This document shows positions 48,001 to 58,508 of a stretch of DNA of 60,000 nt, one piece after another. The notes under the pieces were generated by a model that worked only from the letters and a program-made list of their open reading frames with translations, did not search any database and was not told where the DNA came from. Every line of letters starts with the position of its first letter. Within the stretch, counting starts at the first letter, position 1. The translations under genes were made by a program, and so were the position numbers. The stretch spans positions 250,001-310,000 of the forward strand of contig OU612067.1 of assembly GCA_914767715.1 (NCBI GenBank). Direction: 5' to 3'. The stretch is from Membranipora membranacea (lineage: Eukaryota; Bryozoa; Gymnolaemata; Cheilostomatida; Membraniporidae).

Positions 48001-49109
48001 CTGGGTGAGAATGTGCCCCTCCCTAGCCAAGATGAGATTCTCAGACTACCATGTAAAGCTGCTATACAGACATTAGAAGAGGCTTCACGTGTTCAGGGTA
48101 AGTACTGCAGAGATTCTCAGCTCCCCCCTCTTCTATAGAATGTCAGTCTTAGCCTTAACGCTGCTCTGCTCTGCTCTGTTAGAAAACCTGAGGGCGGAGA
48201 GCAAGCACCCTGGTGATTGATTTGTATTCATATAGAAATCAGTGGATGAAAGGGTATCTAAGTAACATGATCTTCATTCAGGACAACTTGCAGTGTATAA
48301 GATATCCACCCACACTATTGCTCCCTTTTTGATTTGAACTCTAAGTCCCGTTATGTGTGCTTGTTGTTTCTTCATATGCTTGATTGCATGTAAGTTAACC
48401 CCTTTTGTACATCACCATCAGGGAGCTCAGGCAATCAGAGCTATTGCACTTTTGACACTTAAATATGTATCATGGGAGTTTTTTACATAATCACAGCTTC
48501 TTGCCTGACCTGTCCTTTGTGTATAAGTAAAGGGTAAATGTATATAGACGATTGATCTGCGGCTGAAGTGATGATAATGCATTACTGTATGTAAACATAG
48601 AAAGGTGAACAGTTTAACATGCCATCTGTTGTTGAGATTACTCGTGTTGAAAAGTCAATGCGTTACTACATAAATATCAGAGTTAATGGCGGGGCTGAGA
48701 CCAGAATAGTAACAAAGCTGATTATGTTTATCTGCTACCAGGAGTCACTATAAGGTTAATAACAGACGTGACTGCGGTACACATATCACTGTTATTAGTT
48801 TGTTATTGGGATTCCTGTCACTTCAGAGTTATCTCCTCTCTGAGCTTTAATGTCGGTGAGAGAGCAACTCTTAATTGAAGGACTATATCTACAATATAGT
48901 GCCGTATTTGTACATAGATATTTTTTCCTATTGTAGCCCAATTCTGGCCGATGGTAGCAAAGCATAGATCTAAGATATCCATGTCTTTTGTTGATTCACT
49001 GAGAGTTAGTATGGAGGAGATAAAATCACCGAGTTCTTCCACCAGTAATGATCGCACTGCGGGCTCACCCACTAAACCCATCCAGCTTGAGCCTATGGAG
49101 GAATCTTAG
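23074..49109 (+). CDS. HDAC4: Class IIa histone deacetylase (HDAC4/5/7/9 type), 22 exons
   Basis: Exons: 23074-23125, 29105-29305, 30442-30656, 32913-33015, 33580-33697, 34497-34618, 35113-35280, 36672-36787, 37603-37698, 38624-38738, 39114-39241, 39503-39694, 39964-40050, 41757-41949, 42166-42443, 43299-43449, 43753-43969, 45126-45298, 45655-45787, 46752-46936, 47945-48097, 48937-49109. Together they give 3369 nt, in frame throughout, for 1122 residues. From the N-terminus: Ala/Ser-rich lead, coiled coil (about 115-190), MEF2-binding segment (about 191-213), 14-3-3/nuclear-import block (about 280-310), further 14-3-3 type sites (about 495 and 665), deacetylase domain (about 700-1065) and a short acidic tail ending LEPMEES. 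The family shuttles between nucleus and cytoplasm under CaMK/PKD-type phosphorylation and represses MEF2 targets. Zinc ligands are present ([17 protein letters not shown]). Tyr1017 replaces the vertebrate class IIa His. Exon 1 is the least certain part; an extra alternative exon between 35280 and 36672 is possible. Confidence 0.93.
26311..26380 (+). repeat. 15 bp tandem repeat, about 4.5 imperfect copies
   Basis: The unit is close to CTGGTGAAGGACCGA, with one copy altered to CTGGTGACAGACTGA. It lies in HDAC intron 1. Confidence 0.85.
28381..28487 (+). repeat. 24-27 bp tandem repeat, four copies
   Basis: Copies begin TTAGCACTATC and continue CAGACCATAAGG, alternating between ATCGCAG and ATCCCAG variants. 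The first spacing is shorter by three bases. It lies in HDAC intron 1. Confidence 0.9.
29948..29976. mobile_element. Palindromic micro-element (29 bp, 3 bp deletion) with 5 bp flanking duplication
   Basis: It has the left half TCACAGAGTAAGGATA, and the right half lacks three bases (TATCCTACTGTGA). It is flanked by exact CTATC repeats at 29943-29947 and 29977-29981. It lies in HDAC intron 2 and directly abuts the (CTG)n array. Confidence 0.82.
29981..30053 (+). repeat. (CTG)n trinucleotide array, about 24 units
   Basis: An uninterrupted CTG (CAG on the other strand) run of 73 bp in HDAC intron 2, starting at the target duplication of the palindromic element. Poly-Leu and poly-Gln frames over it are not genes, because the flanking HDAC exons splice around it. 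Confidence 0.97.
30442..33697 (+). other. HDAC exons 3-5: coiled coil and MEF2-binding region
   Basis: Exon 3 (30442-30656) ends with a Gln/Met-rich helix ([20 protein letters not shown]). Exon 4 (32913-33015) continues it with a charged, heptad-like stretch. Exon 5 (33580-33697) reads [20 protein letters not shown], which matches the conserved MEF2-binding helix of class IIa enzymes (S-x-EVK-x-x-L-x-x-x-x-x-NK+). In vertebrates this part oligomerises and docks MEF2. The glutamine content is lower than in vertebrate HDAC4. Confidence 0.88.
31039..32120. mobile_element. Large foldback element in HDAC intron 3
   Basis: The ends are inverted: AGTCCGGTGGCAGCC at 31040 and GGCCGCCACTGGACT near 32105-32119. 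Internal blocks also pair at a distance; for example GAAAGAGCATGTCATGATTA (about 31260) pairs with its near-complement around 31700. The right arm is about 200 bp longer than the left. A related copy lies at 52318 in the HAL gene. It has no transposase. A 90-codon open frame across its left arm is judged fortuitous. Confidence 0.82.
34241..34273. mobile_element. Palindromic micro-element (33 bp) with 5 bp flanking duplication
   Basis: The arm TCACAGAGTAAGGAT and its complement are separated by the three bases ATA, one base more than the 19593 copy. Exact AGTCA repeats flank it (34236-34240 and 34274-34278). It lies in HDAC intron 5. Confidence 0.84.
35113..35280 (+). other. HDAC exon 7: 14-3-3 site and nuclear-import block
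   Basis: The exon reads [19 protein letters not shown] followed by [21 protein letters not shown] is the hallmark phosphorylation/14-3-3 site of vertebrate class IIa HDACs (Ser246 of HDAC4), and the flanking basic residues form the nuclear localisation signal. This exon is the strongest single proof of class IIa identity outside the catalytic domain. Confidence 0.95.
35346..35728 (+). repeat. (CTCCT)n then (CCCCT)n pentanucleotide array with interrupted tail
   Basis: About 115 bp of CTCCT units change abruptly at 35461 to about 115 bp of CCCCT units, then to CCCCT blocks punctuated by CCCAGAAAC. It is strictly pyrimidine on the plus strand for over 230 bp, in HDAC intron 7, about 65 bp after the exon 7 donor. 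Long frames on both strands over it are artefacts. Confidence 0.95.
38331..38430 (+). repeat. 20 bp tandem repeat, five copies
   Basis: The unit AGTGATATCTACCAGTAACT is repeated five times with two single-base variants. It lies in HDAC intron 9. Confidence 0.95.
39355..39378 (+). repeat. Poly(C) tract of 24 bases
   Basis: An uninterrupted C run in HDAC intron 11, about 125 bp before exon 12. Its length may be a sequencing approximation. Confidence 0.8.
39503..39694 (+). other. HDAC exon 12: second 14-3-3 site and Gln/His-rich helix
   Basis: The exon reads [20 protein letters not shown] and then a QQQ/HQ-rich helix ending KKLVLG. It matches the vertebrate block with RPLSRTQSSPLP (Ser467 of HDAC4) and the following Gln-rich helix. 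A third site, LSRTNSSPL, is in exon 15 (42166-42443). Confidence 0.93.
44008..44256 (+). repeat. (CATA)n tetranucleotide array, about 62 units
   Basis: A nearly pure run of 249 bp in HDAC intron 17, starting 38 bp after the exon 17 donor. Tyr-Val-Cys-Met and His-Thr-Tyr-Ile frames over it are artefacts. Confidence 0.97.
45592..45656 (+). repeat. Four tandem copies of a 3' splice-site-like sequence before HDAC exon 19
   Basis: TTGACAGGT recurs four times with 18-19 bp spacing, placing AG dinucleotides at 45598, 45616, 45635 and 45654. Only the last keeps the frame used here (exon 19 from 45655). The second copy, for instance, would run into a stop. Confidence 0.85.
47161..47219. repeat. Long hairpin in HDAC intron 20
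   Basis: GATACTTATGTCTGTTTCTT and the next base form an arm that is exactly complementary to the second arm across a 4-base loop (AGAC). The outer GTGTT/AACAC pair also matches after a 3-base bulge. Confidence 0.9.
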
Positions 49110-50661
49110 TCACTTTAGTGTATAAGCCAGACTATGAATTACAGACATAGTATTATATATGTAGTATTTACCCTGGTGAGACTGTATTATAGATCCCTAA
49201 TTTGCCTTCTTGTCTTTATGTTGATGACAGATAGATATTTATATCTAGTCACAATAGTAGGTATTAGCTTGTATATAGCCGCTTATTACGTCACGTTATG
49301 ATATTTCTGTTTTATGTTGTACAACTCCCTGTACTGTAGTATGTTAATTCTGGACGATGAGATTTTTTGTATTGTAGCCTTTTTAGAAGAGTGATTATTT
49401 GTATATACATTTTATATGTTATGTTTTATATGGTTCAAGAAGAGCGCTTCAATTTTTCGTTGTGCAAAGAGACATTAATTTGAGTTTGTGTGGTGCGGGT
49501 CACCAATAATAATAATAACATATGTTGAATTGTTGTGGTCATCATTTTACTGTAATGATTGAGCACATTTTTATATACATGTAATTACTTTGAATGTATT
49601 CGGCAGTGCAATTGATGATGTAATTATTCTCTCTAGGGTTTATTCTGTAGCATCTATGCTAGGTTCACCTCAAGTTGACTAATTATTAAATGTATATTTA
49701 CTATAAAGTTGTTTTTATCCAAACTTATAATACTTATGACGTAGTCTAATCAGAGACCATAGATATCTATTATAGTCTCTGGTGTAATGTTGAATGATGT
49801 ACATGTTTGATTATATTACAAGATATTATTATTTGTAACAAAGTCTGTCCCTATCTTTTCTCCTTATTACGCGATGTGCCGGATAGCACAGTTGTTTTTA
49901 GACTTGCCAATATTATGTTGCAATTTCCAACTCAATCCGCATAGAGCATAAGTGACTTTGTTCCATGTAGTGAAATGTTGTAAATTTGTTTATACCTTTT
50001 TTTTTGAAGATCATACTTACTAATAATATCATTGTCTATAAATAGTGAAAAAAAACACTTCATTTTACTATCAACGCCGCTAGTTGTCTATTGAAAGCAG
50101 TTTTGTTGTTAGATAGTTAGGACTGTGCATATTTACTACCTGTCAAAGTTTTGATAGGTTCTTGTGCCGCATTTTAACTAAAATTTGAAAGGTAATCTGA
50201 TGGCAAGTGTATATAGTATAATCAGTACTAACATGATGTTATTATACACAACCATTCACGACTGTAACCATAGTCTATGACTGTAACACTGCCATCCAGT
50301 GCTTCATCTTTATGGTTAATACTGTAACAGCATTACAATCTCAATTAACACATCAACAGATATTATAAGTATTCATGTATTGTAGTTTCACATCAACCAA
50401 ACAACAACAGGATTCAATTAGACTTACATTAAGTGTTAGCTGCCAAATTATGTAAAAGTGTTAAAATCTGTCTCTAATATTAAAATCACTGGTCTTGTTT
50501 GGTCGCATCGTATAAAAGTAGCTCAAAACATCTGTGAGAGACAAATTCACTCACATCACGTTAGAGCACAAACCTTAAAATTAACTGTTCAATACACACA
50601 CATCAGTCTTGGATAACAATAGAGAAACATTCATCATAGTCTGCTAACTGTCTCTTTGTCT
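49110..50661. other. Convergent 3' regions of the HDAC and HAL genes
   Basis: HDAC ends on the plus strand at 49109 and HAL ends on the minus strand at 50662, so both 3' UTRs should lie here. It is AT-rich. I found no canonical poly(A) signal I could assign firmly and no repeat. Confidence 0.5.
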
Positions 50662-53600
50662 TCAGTACATTTTTCTCTTTCTCTTTGGAGATCTGTGATT
50701 GCCATTGCTCCCTTCGTGAAGGCTTGCTGTGAAGCTTGTGGGAGAATCGATATTCATATCGACAGTAGATAACTCCATAGCCCTGTCAATATGAGGTTTG
50801 ACAAGCTTCCATACTTTACCATCCTTGATGAGATCGTTGACTGCGGCAATGTCAGGGGCCATGTAACGATCCTTATCCCACTTCCTGTAAAATAAAATTT
50901 TTAAATGTGATGAGAGCTTGTATACAACTTGTTATTATAATCATTCAGCTGAATGCTGAGTTTAATTAAGGCCAAAGCAGAACTTAAACTGCATGTTTTT
51001 CCGTAAGATTTCTCCTTCAGATTTTCAGATTTTTCTTCTACATAAGCTACATTTTTAAGAGCAACAAAAAATCTTAATCTAGTGACAATGTCAAAATATA
51101 GCAGATTTTTGGTTGTTCCCAGATAGATAGCTTTTAATCTGCAGTGTACATTAAGCTCGAGCCTTCTTTGATCATTGATATCCATAAAAGATGAGACTCC
51201 ATGAGAAGAATACATTTCAGTGCCTTTGATATCGTAATCATCACGTTATATCAGGGTACAGTACATCACCCTGTAACATGTCAACAAATTCAGTTTAGAC
51301 CAGATGCAATGAGTCGTGGGTGGACAACTTCAAACATCAATCATCAAGTAAATTCTGGGCTATGATTAACCCAAAGTCAAATAGATAACTGACTTAGCCA
51401 CCGATCTGACGAGATCATAGACTTCCTCCAGCGGCTCTGTAGACTTCAGAGGTCTGAGAAACTCGACGGCCTGGCAGGCTGCCAGCAACTCTATAGCCAA
51501 TACTGAAACATAGACATTCATGATTAAGACTCTTTGTACGTGTTGGTGAAATGACCTGCTGTGCGACGCAGTTAATAAATTCATTTCAAGGGAACAAGAT
51601 CTCATCCCAATGCTTTCATGTTTTGATACAGGAGTTTGTTTGATCTTTGCCTGAGATTCTTCTATAAAATCTGAGCAGATATTAGGCAGAGACAGAAAAT
51701 ACATGGCTGGAAGATAAAGTGCAGAGGTCATGTGTTGAGATCACGCTTACTCACCTCTCTCGACATTCTCTACGACCTTGATGGCCTTACGAGCTGACCA
51801 TCCTCCCATAGAGACGTGATCTTCAGTCCCGGCGCTGGTACTCAGAGAATCAACACTAGATGGGTGACATAATACCTTGTTCTCTGATACTGCAACAATA
51901 AAATACAAAACAATGAGCTGTGAGATAGTTTTATAAAGGATCCTGAATCAGTACACTGAGACCATCCTTCTACTAAGACAATAACCAGCGGGTAGACGCT
52001 GACGGTGGTATAATACATTCATATAATTTCACCTACCCAGAGCTGCTGCAGTGCAATGAGCGATCATGAATCCGGAGTTAAGTCCTCCTTCATTAACAAG
52101 GAAGGCGGGGAGCTCAGAGTAGGCGGGGTTAACAAGCCTCTCGAGCCTCCTCTCTGACATGCTGGCCAGCTCATGTATGCCTATAGCCAGGTAGTCCAGT
52201 GCCTGTAAGCAAAGGTAACATATCATTGAGAATTTTGAATTTATTAGAACAAAGTGCATAACATCTCTTAGGTAGCCACTCAGTTTCCTCATTGCATAGC
52301 ATTGGGTTTGAATTCTAAATAGTTCGATGGCAGCCTATGCAAAATGTGGCTAGAAATACAACTTCATTTATGATTTTGGGTGGATAGGGTTTGACAGTTG
52401 CTTCTGTGATATTGTACAGTTGATAGTTGAACAATAGGGACCTAATTGCCAAAAGCGCCGCCGGCAAAAGGGAAAGTGATCAAAAATTGATGACTTAGAT
52501 CTACAAGTTTTCATGGGACTGCTGTCATAAATAGCCGATATGTGACCAACAACGGTTTTAATACCCCTTATATCACCTGAATATAACCATAATTAAAGCA
52601 AAACTACTTTTTCAGATTTACTGCTGCCTCGAAAACTGTCTTCGGACGTTCTCAGAGTTCTGAGTTTTTATGGCGATTTTGTGTTGTCACCATCGATGAC
52701 CAAAAATCTTTTTTTGGCACTTCGCAAATTTTGGGATTAGATGGGATGGGGGGGTCAATACAAGGTCACCATAAAAAAATCAGATCTTCAAGAACATCCG
52801 AAGTCAGTTTTCAAGGCGCCAGAACATGAAAATGTGCTTTGTGGTTGTATACAGGTGATTAAGGTAATGTCAAAGATCGATCCGAATATCAACATATCAT
52901 ACACTGTTGGAAAGCTGCCAAGCTACTGAAAATGAATACCTGAACAAAAACTTGGTTCGATGACGTTGTGTCATTTTAGGGAGGAAATGAGGCAGAAAAT
53001 GCTGTTTTTGTCAATGCAAATGGAGGAGTCAAATTGATTGCAAGAAATTTCAAAACAGGTGGAATGTATACATAGAGATTGCATTCATCGTGAAATTTTC
53101 TTTTCTTTGATATATGACTAGTCTAAATTGACTTTTTACGTCACGCCATACAATGCATTTTTGTTGTGAAGCCGTGAAAATATGGGAAATTTCAATCATC
53201 AATTCAGAACAGATCATAGGCTCGAAACAAAATTGATTATGATTTTCTCTTAGAGAATACTTCAAATGTCATACACATTGACTTTAAACAAATTAACTTG
53301 CATATTGCGAAGACAGTAGACTCTCGCAAACAGCTAATATTTTCGCCATTTATGCATAACGTCAAATATGCTGACCAAATAACCATTATTGTGGCCAACC
53401 AAAGTTTTTTTGAAAGTTCTCACATACAAAGCCGCTTTCATTAACCATGGTGCATACAGGAAATGCCAACAGAATTTTTCATTGCATCTTCATTTTTCTT
53501 GAATTTAACGCAAAAGAATGCCCAAAAACACCTCAAAAGTCCTAAAAAATAGCTGTTTTTTGGCATTCTTTTGCGTTAAACTCAAGAAAAATGAAGATGC

Positions 53601-56600
53601 AGTGAACAATTCTGTTGGCATTTCCTGTTGGCACCATGGTTAATGAAAGCGGCTTCGTATGTGAGAACTTTCAAAAAAACTTTGTTTGGCCACAATAATG
53701 GTCAAAATGGACAGCATATTTGACGTTATGCAAAAGTGGCGAAAATATTAGCTGTATTAGAGAGTCTACTGTCTTCGTAATATGCAAGCTAATTTGTTTA
53801 AAGTCAATGTGTATGACATTTGAAGTGTAATGTAGAATTTGGTGAGGTTTCCTACCAGAACATGGCCATAATATATCCATTGACAACAGATTTGAAATAT
53901 CTTCACAAAACAAGTTCCCTACCTTGGCGGGATATTCTCCATGGAAGTTACCCCCAGAAATGATCTCGCCTCTATCGGCAAATACCATCTATAGCAGCGC
54001 AACGTCAAGGAGCAGTAACTTTTATGTATGACAGATTTTTTAACTTTTTAGCTTTCGTCGCTCTTATGTTACTTTTACATGTTTGGATCTTTTTAATTGA
54101 TTAGGGTCTTTTCCCAAATTTACTACCGTTTGCTTTCCTGTGAAGTTTTGAAGATATCAAAAATTTTAGCAAAATTTGGACACAGCCTAATGGCTTGAAA
54201 AATATGTAGGGCACACTGGGCACACTGATCACATGTCACACTATTGGCCTGTGTTATTCTAACAGGTGAACATGATTTGATTAGTGTGTAATCTTGAAGT
54301 CAGCATGTCGAAACATTTATATCTGTTAACTATTACTTAATCTATTCCAACTTCCAAGCCTCCAACCTTCATCATAAAAATATCTCGGAAAATGCATCCT
54401 AAAACTTATGAATTGTCTGCTCTCGGTAGACGAGAAGATAAATCCTTTGGGGTTTTTGCTTTTTTTTAGTAATCATCTGTGGGTTCTACATTCGATGATA
54501 TTCTACTCTTGCATAAACTGCGCAAATCAATCTTTCGACTTTCCAATCATTTCATATATTGACATGGTCTCATGAGTACTTATGGTAAAGGATACGGGGT
54601 TGTCTGTCCCACTATTGACCTCAGTGAAAAGAATCCCTTTGACAAAGTCTATAGTATCATAGATAACTCCATGAACCTGAGGACAGCATCTCATTGTGTA
54701 AGCGTCCTGTACTCTGTCACAAAATCTGTGACTCTCAGCTATCTCTGATCTGATATATACAATAGTTATAAAGTAACAAAGGAAGTGAACAGCCATTAAT
54801 AAGACAATCATTATTACCAGTAATGTATGATGAGAATGACCTGCATCAAACTCGGTAAAGTGAACATAAAATCAACAAAATTAATTCGCTCATGTCAATG
54901 AACGTGGTTTAATTTCTCAGTTGTAACAAGCTAGAGATCATGAGGAACCCTGTTGCGTTTTAAAGTAATTGGCAATATTTAAAAAAATCTTAATGGAAAA
55001 ACATTCCATAAGAGGATTACACATAACATAGGCCCTAAATTTTGGTGAGTGGTGGCTCTTCCAACCTTAGAAGATCAAACCGAAATCGCATAGTAAATAG
55101 GTAACGTAGAGAGAACCTGCATGTTTTTCGATCAGACTATCATACCTGTAGATATCTGAGTGTAGTAGAGATCTCAAGTATCCAGCCACCTTTATCTGAC
55201 CTTTGTGTGGTCTGGCTGCGTGTACATCTAAATAAGGTAACAGAAATAACTACAATGGATGTTGACCCGCAGATGACCTCTCTATGGCATGGTAATGCCA
55301 TGAGATAAACACTTATTTTCAACAATTCATTGCAATTATCATTCTCAGTCCAACATATCATGAACAAAATCTCTCAGAATACGTTTCATGATTTAAGAAT
55401 TCTTGTAAACAGTTTGACTCGCCATAATTATTGCTCAAAATAACCAACCCTACCTAGATCATTTCTACATAAATTTAACACAGAGAAATCAAATTAAAAT
55501 TACGGCATCTGTGTCAATTAAGGAAGTTGGATGGAGTGTCTTGAATTTGTAGATTCCTCAAATCCGGAGTTACCCTTACACGGAACCAATTTGCCCAAGT
55601 CGAGAGAACCTGCATCACTTAACATCATTAACTGCTTCCCTAGTATAGACTGACCTTCATCAAAAGCTCTTGTAGTACCTTTGAGCACCTCGAGGCTCAA
55701 GGCAGCAACAGCGTTAGCCGCGTTACACACATTCTCAGCTCTATCCAGAGCTTCTACACCCAGCGAAGTGATAAACTGTGTACCATTTATCAAAGCCAGA
55801 CCCTGAATGTGTAAAAGCAGAGATCGTAAGTATGCAAACGCTAGTTTAAATTCTTCTCAAGGAATTGAAGTATTCCTATAAGCATATAATCTTCAAAATT
55901 ACAATCAGGAAATAAAGCTATTCAGGATTTGGAATTCGATACCGTAGAAAACAGTTTCTTAGAATAGCAATGCTGGTTATCAGATTTCACCCTGCTGTAA
56001 CACTGACCTCCTTTGGTCCCAGTGTGATGGGTTTGAGTTTATGAACCTCCAGCACATATTTGGAGTTTTCCCAGCCTGTTTCAGGGCTCCACATCTTGCC
56101 TTCTCCCATCAGCCCCAGTGCCATATGAGAGAGAGGAGCCAGGTCCCCACTCGCTCCCACTGTCCCCTGCTCTGGCACCCATGGCAGACAGTTAGCTGGA
56201 AAAAAAGATGACAGCTAAGTAAAATTTGATCATGTATTGACATACCCTCCTTACCAGACAGTACAGCAAAGAAGAATCTATAGCTTGACATTTCTGATTA
56301 GAGAGAGAGACCAAATTTCAAGGACCAAGCCCCAGTTACAGTCCTCTACATGGGATGGGGCATGAGAAACTCAGTAAACGAACTTAAAGGAGGACAATGT
56401 CAAAACGTACCTAATAGAGTTCACAAAAATGATTAAAACACAATAACTGTTTTTAGGAGGAAACTGCCCACCCACCATTGAATGCTGCAATGAACTGTTC
56501 AAGCACTTGCAGGGAGATGCCACTGTGACCTTTAGCCAGCACATTTATCCTGAGACACATGAATCTCCTTATTTGTTCTGGATTGAGGGTGTTACCGACG

Positions 56601-56966
56601 CCTGCAGCATGGGAACGAATCAAATTCTCTTGTAACTCTCTATAAACCAGATAAATAACAAAACAACAGTGATAAATCGCATAAGAATGGAAGGACAATA
56701 GATCTTAATATAGGCAGCGACTTTTCGAAACAAAACAAACTCTGCATTGATTATATCACATGTTGTGTTGTTGCACTTTTGCATAAATGATTGGTAAGTA
56801 TGTCGGCAAGGAAGGAACTTTTCCTAACCAAAGCATAAAAACAACAAGTGACTGTGTGCAGATAAAGCCGTGACTATCATACATATCTGTAAGGCATACT
56901 TGAGCTGGTCAGCAGGGATAACTACTCGGGCAAACTTTCCGAATCCGGTCGTGATTCCGTAAACAA
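50662..56966 (-). CDS. HAL: Histidine ammonia-lyase (histidase), C-terminal 11 exons
   Basis: Exons in reading order on the minus strand: 56966-56900, 56639-56476, 56195-56008, 55802-55655, 55227-55146, 54749-54596, 53988-53923, 52202-52037, 51889-51755, 51502-51394, 50884-50662. They total 1502 nt, in phase, for about 499 residues to the stop. The enzyme converts L-histidine to urocanate and ammonia in the cytosol, the first step of histidine breakdown. Visible active-site parts: [10 protein letters not shown] (catalytic Tyr), RSHAAGVG (His), [11 protein letters not shown] (the Ala-Ser-Gly that cyclises to the MIO electrophile), LINGTQF (Asn), [13 protein letters not shown] (Gln, Tyr, Arg) and [10 protein letters not shown] (Glu). 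The last residues form a basic tail (SPKRKRKMY). N-terminal exons should lie beyond 60000; none is recognised in 57-60 kb. No breaks are seen. Confidence 0.95.
52318..52990. mobile_element. Foldback element in HAL intron, related to 31039-32120
   Basis: Its start (GGCAGCCTATGC, then GGCTAGAAATACAACTTCAT) matches the complement of the right end of the HDAC-intron element. Shared blocks follow in order, including GGGAAAGTGATCAAAAA and CGAAGTCAGTTTT…AAGGCGCC. It folds back around about 52700-52740. The distal right arm is diverged or cut short. Confidence 0.75.
53259..53826. repeat. 568 bp near-perfect inverted repeat in HAL intron
   Basis: The left arm (53259-53529) starts ACTTCAAATGTCATACACAT and the right arm (53555-53826) ends with the complement. 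The arms are about 270 bp with few mismatches and a central loop of about 25 bp. It occupies the same 1.7 kb HAL intron as the 52318 foldback. Confidence 0.92.
56008..56195 (-). other. HAL exon with MIO active-site triad
   Basis: The exon reads [20 protein letters not shown]. Ala-Ser-Gly is the autocatalytic source of the 4-methylidene-imidazole-5-one group of the aromatic amino acid lyase family. The following segment GEGKMW and the ending KPITLGPKE are typical of animal histidases rather than phenylalanine lyases. Confidence 0.95.
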
Positions 56967-56984
56967 CTGCAATAAAGAGAATTA

Positions 56985-57015
56985 TAACAGAGTAAGGATA
57001 CTTGTGATACTGTGA
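56985..57015. mobile_element. Possible degenerate palindromic micro-element
   Basis: The left half, TAACAGAGTAAGGATA, differs from the consensus half by one base. The right half (CTTGTGATACTGTGA) is diverged. Flanks AATTA and TATTA agree in four of five bases. It is 19 bp upstream of the HAL exon ending at 56966, within the intron. Confidence 0.5.
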
Positions 57016-57288
57016 TATTATCCCACCGAAAACGAAGTTTGAGGTGGTATTATGGCAATGCCCATGAAGCAGTTCTCATAGGGGACTTCTGACAACTTAT
57101 GTGGCAGCTGAGCCCTATTTTTGCACACAATAAACCAAGTACAGTTTTGCCTATCCATCCTCAATTTTTGTCAAGATAACTAGATTCATACCTGATCTTC
57201 TCTTTGGGAGTAGTATGAAAAACAGCAGGTGATGCTATGACATAGAAAATTTGCAACAGCCAGCACAGGTTTTTTGGATTTTTCTAGC

Positions 57289-57348
57289 CATTTTTATTCA
57301 ATCCCATAGACATAGTTTTGTCAATGTCTATGAGATTGCATAAAAATG
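57289..57348. repeat. Hairpin with 25 bp arms
   Basis: CATTTTTATTCAATCCCATA plus five further bases pair with 57324-57348 with two mismatches across a 10-base loop. It lies in HAL intron sequence. Confidence 0.85.
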
Positions 57349-57394
57349 TTTTGTCTATGTGCAATCCTCAATCAATCATCAGTGCAACTTAATA

Positions 57395-57590
57395 AAGCCT
57401 AAGTGCCTGGGCAAAATGTGTAAAATCTGCTTCAATAGAAATGTCGATTTTCGGTGGGAAAAGAACAGTCATACCTGAGCAAATCATTTAAGCCTAAGTG
57501 CCTGGGCAAAGCGTTTTAAATCTGCTTTAATAGTATTATCAATGGTTCAAAGCCATCTGCTTTGATAGAAATTTCCAAGGTTCAAAGGCT
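57395..57590 (+). repeat. Local duplication of about 95 bp
   Basis: AAGCCTAAGTGCCTGGGCAA occurs at 57395 and 57489. Each copy continues with a related sequence containing AAATCTGCTT and ATAGAAAT-like blocks. Confidence 0.75.
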
Positions 57591-57734
57591 AATCACTAAA
57601 TGGGCCCGATATACCGCAGTGGCGTATTTTAGCAATCCGTGATTACTGTGTGCAAGTCATGGGGACTGGGTGTAGCTTACTACCGTAATTCCTCACCTAT
57701 AACTAGCATATCAAAGCACAGTTTTTAAAGCCAG

Positions 57735-57815
57735 GCTGAATAGCTCAGTGTGTAGTCTCTGCCTAGTACTCACTGTTTAGTAAAAATGTTGTGGGTTCGA
57801 GTCCCAACATGATCA
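57735..57815 (+). mobile_element. tRNA-like sequence, probable SINE head
   Basis: An A-box-like AATAGCTCAGTGTGTAG and a good B box GGGTTCGAGTCCC are correctly ordered, about 45 bp apart. The acceptor stem does not pair convincingly, so a working tRNA gene is unlikely. Confidence 0.5.
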
Positions 57816-58508
57816 GATTTTTTTCCAAATGGGTGCTTTATAACTGGAGCATTTTTACCGTAATCTTCTACTGCTATTGAGGTGTTTTCTGCAAGTACCC
57901 AACAGCTCAGTGAGCTATTGAAATACCTCTCTGCTTGCAGTATTTTGCTACCGATATGCAAAAATTTCCGTGGTGGGAGGGCCACTCCCACACCCTTATC
58001 TTATAAAATAAATGTCATGTAATCTGCTTTACACTTCTCCCATGTGAGTTTAAATAACAGCAGCTATTGCTATGATTTCTTAATTATTTTCATTCATTCA
58101 TGCAAACTTGTCACAGATTATACTATTATTCAGTTCTCTTTTAGTAGCTGCCCATGTACGGCCTGTCATAAGTTCAGATAGCGGCAATTGCAATCTCCTT
58201 ATTATGTTAATTTTTTATCTAGACCAAATCGCTTGTATAATTTGTTGTGTCGTTGTATTTGTGACGTGTAACACCAATCATAGATATTCCTATTCGTTAA
58301 AAGCTTGCCACAGTTCTTTTTTTACCAGGCAGCATATATCATGACATGAGATGAATTATGTCTCAGTAACAATTACCTAATGGGCTGCAAAAAAAGCTGT
58401 GGGTTTAATTCTCAGACATAGTTGTGTTTGTGAGATATTGTCGGATTTTAGAATTTTACACCGCTAATTCCTATTGGGTGGAAGTAAAAGTCCTGCATAC
58501 CTCTAGAT

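Larger units (their letters stand above)
42166..48097 (+). other. HDAC exons 15-21: deacetylase catalytic domain
   Basis: The domain starts at [11 protein letters not shown]. The class IIa structural zinc site is present (HHCPC, a downstream VHLENP His, and the Cys of [17 protein letters not shown]). The catalytic pair lies in [19 protein letters not shown]. Zinc ligands lie in [14 protein letters not shown] and [12 protein letters not shown]. The loop [15 protein letters not shown] ends the active site. Relative to vertebrate HDAC4 the only key change is Tyr instead of His in that loop, the residue class I enzymes use for transition-state stabilisation. Confidence 0.94.

Noticed and set aside
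57735-57815. Functional tRNA gene
   Set aside because: Pol III boxes are present but the acceptor stem does not pair; more like a SINE head.
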